Shown: positions 5,270 to 5,704 of the stretch, in pieces
Layout of the letters: the number at the start of each line of letters is the position of its first letter
Numbering within the stretch: the stretch's first letter is position 1
NCBI GenBank assembly: GCA_934376945.1
Contig: CAKRPI010000116.1
Span: forward strand, 1 to 5,704
Length of the DNA: 5,704 nucleotides
Direction of reading: 5' to 3'
Source: an uncultured Lachnospiraceae bacterium
GTDB taxonomy: Bacteria; Bacillota; Clostridia; Lachnospirales; Lachnospiraceae
Position numbers and translations under genes: made by a program
Notes under the pieces: generated by a model
Databases searched by the model: none
The model's input: only the letters and a program-made list of their open reading frames with translations
What the model was told of the DNA's origin: nothing

Positions 5270-5408
5270 TTCAGAAAACCGGGAACTGGTAGTACAGCGC
5301 GATGCGCTTTCTATATAAAAAAGTTTTTATTACCATTTTTTTATTTTTGCTGCTGCAAAGCCATGCGGTACTGCAGACGCGCAAACCAAATCTAAGGAGG
5401 AACAAACT
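5270..5408 (+). other. Spacer between the ACT and malic enzyme genes, with weak hairpins
   Basis: AGCGC (5296-5300) and GCGCT (5304-5308) form a short 5-bp stem with a 3-nt loop, followed by an A/T-rich stretch with T runs (about 5323-5347). It could act as a weak terminator or attenuator that leaves partial read-through into malic enzyme. The segment ATAAAAA-AG-TTTTTAT is a perfect AT palindrome. I see no convincing separate promoter. A good ribosome binding site AAGGAGG (5394-5400) ends the spacer. Confidence 0.45.
5394..5400 (+). promoter_or_regulatory. Ribosome binding site fixing the GTG start of malic enzyme
   Basis: AAGGAGG lies 8 nt before GTG (5409-5411). No ATG in this frame is near the expected N-terminus, and the protein homology begins right at the GTG, so this site decides the start. 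Confidence 0.85.
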
Positions 5409-5704
5409 GTGGATTACGCAAAAGAATCACTGAGACTTCACTATGAATGGAAAGGGAAACTGGAAGTGACTGCAAGAGCAGCAGTAGATAATAAAGAGGC
5501 GCTGTCTCTGGCTTACACACCGGGTGTTGCACAGCCGTGTCTGGAAATCCAGAAGGATGTAAACAAGAGCTATGAGCTGACCCGCCGTTGGAATACCGTT
5601 GCAGTCGTAACAGACGGAACTGCAGTACTTGGTCTTGGCGATATCGGACCGGAGGCAGGTATGCCGGTAATGGAAGGAAAATGTGTTCTTTTCAAAGAGT
5701 TCGG
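5409..5704 (+). CDS. NAD(P)-dependent malic enzyme, N-terminal part (cut by window end)
   Basis: Only the first 98 codons plus two bases are present. The frame opens with GTG and reads (M)[18 protein letters not shown], which matches the start of short bacterial malic enzymes. Two catalytic signatures are visible: AYTPGVA (35-41) with the general acid Tyr36, and [15 protein letters not shown] (77-91) with catalytic Lys91. [12 protein letters not shown] (66-77) is also typical. The enzyme converts malate to pyruvate and CO2 with reduction of NAD or NADP in the cytoplasm; the cofactor preference cannot be judged because the nucleotide-binding domain lies outside the window. It follows the ACT-domain gene and may share its transcript. 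The frame is intact up to the edge. Confidence 0.95.
   Translation, partial: MDYAKESLRLHYEWKGKLEVTARAAVDNKEALSLAYTPGVAQPCLEIQKDVNKSYELTRRWNTVAVVTDGTAVLGLGDIGPEAGMPVMEGKCVLFKEF

Overview
The window looks like a chromosomal segment of an anaerobic Firmicute, most likely a clostridial gut-type bacterium such as a Lachnospiraceae member. This is inferred from strong AAGGAGG-type ribosome binding sites, moderate GC genes with AT-rich spacers, consensus TTGACA/TATAAT promoters, and the fermentation enzymes present. No species can be named from the sequence alone.

Layout, left to right: a complete tRNA-Gly(TCC) on the + strand (2-72); a bidirectional terminator hairpin (158-208); and a two-gene minus-strand operon (2908 down to 359). 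The operon's first gene encodes a MotA/TolQ/ExbB-type channel with a long cytoplasmic tail, and its second a MotB-type protein with one membrane helix, a six-unit coiled-coil repeat and an OmpA peptidoglycan-binding domain. The pair closely resembles ZorA and ZorB, the membrane motor of the Zorya anti-phage system, but no Zorya effector gene (zorC, zorD or zorE) lies beside it. The operon has its own promoter and terminator. Next, also on the minus strand, is an NAD-dependent lactate/malate dehydrogenase family gene (4240 down to 3293) with a consensus promoter, an approximately 170-nt leader and its own terminator. The right end, on the + strand, carries a tandem ACT-domain regulator (4856-5269) and the 5' part of a malic enzyme gene (5409 to the window edge).

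Two points stand out. First, the ZorAB-like pair appears to be a self-contained transcription unit, so it is either an orphan motor or a defence-like machine with unlinked or unknown effectors. Second, a roughly 47-57-nt structured element occurs twice, once after the ZorB-like gene and once after the dehydrogenase gene. In both places it sits between the stop codon and a terminator hairpin, 4-5 nt from the hairpin. Two unrelated transcripts sharing such a 3'-UTR module is not explained by the genes themselves.

The metabolic genes may work together. The dehydrogenase has malate-type residues at its specificity positions (Arg82 and a Gly-Gly pair), and malic enzyme acts on malate to give pyruvate and CO2. 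The ACT protein between them could be an amino-acid-responsive regulator. This link is inference.
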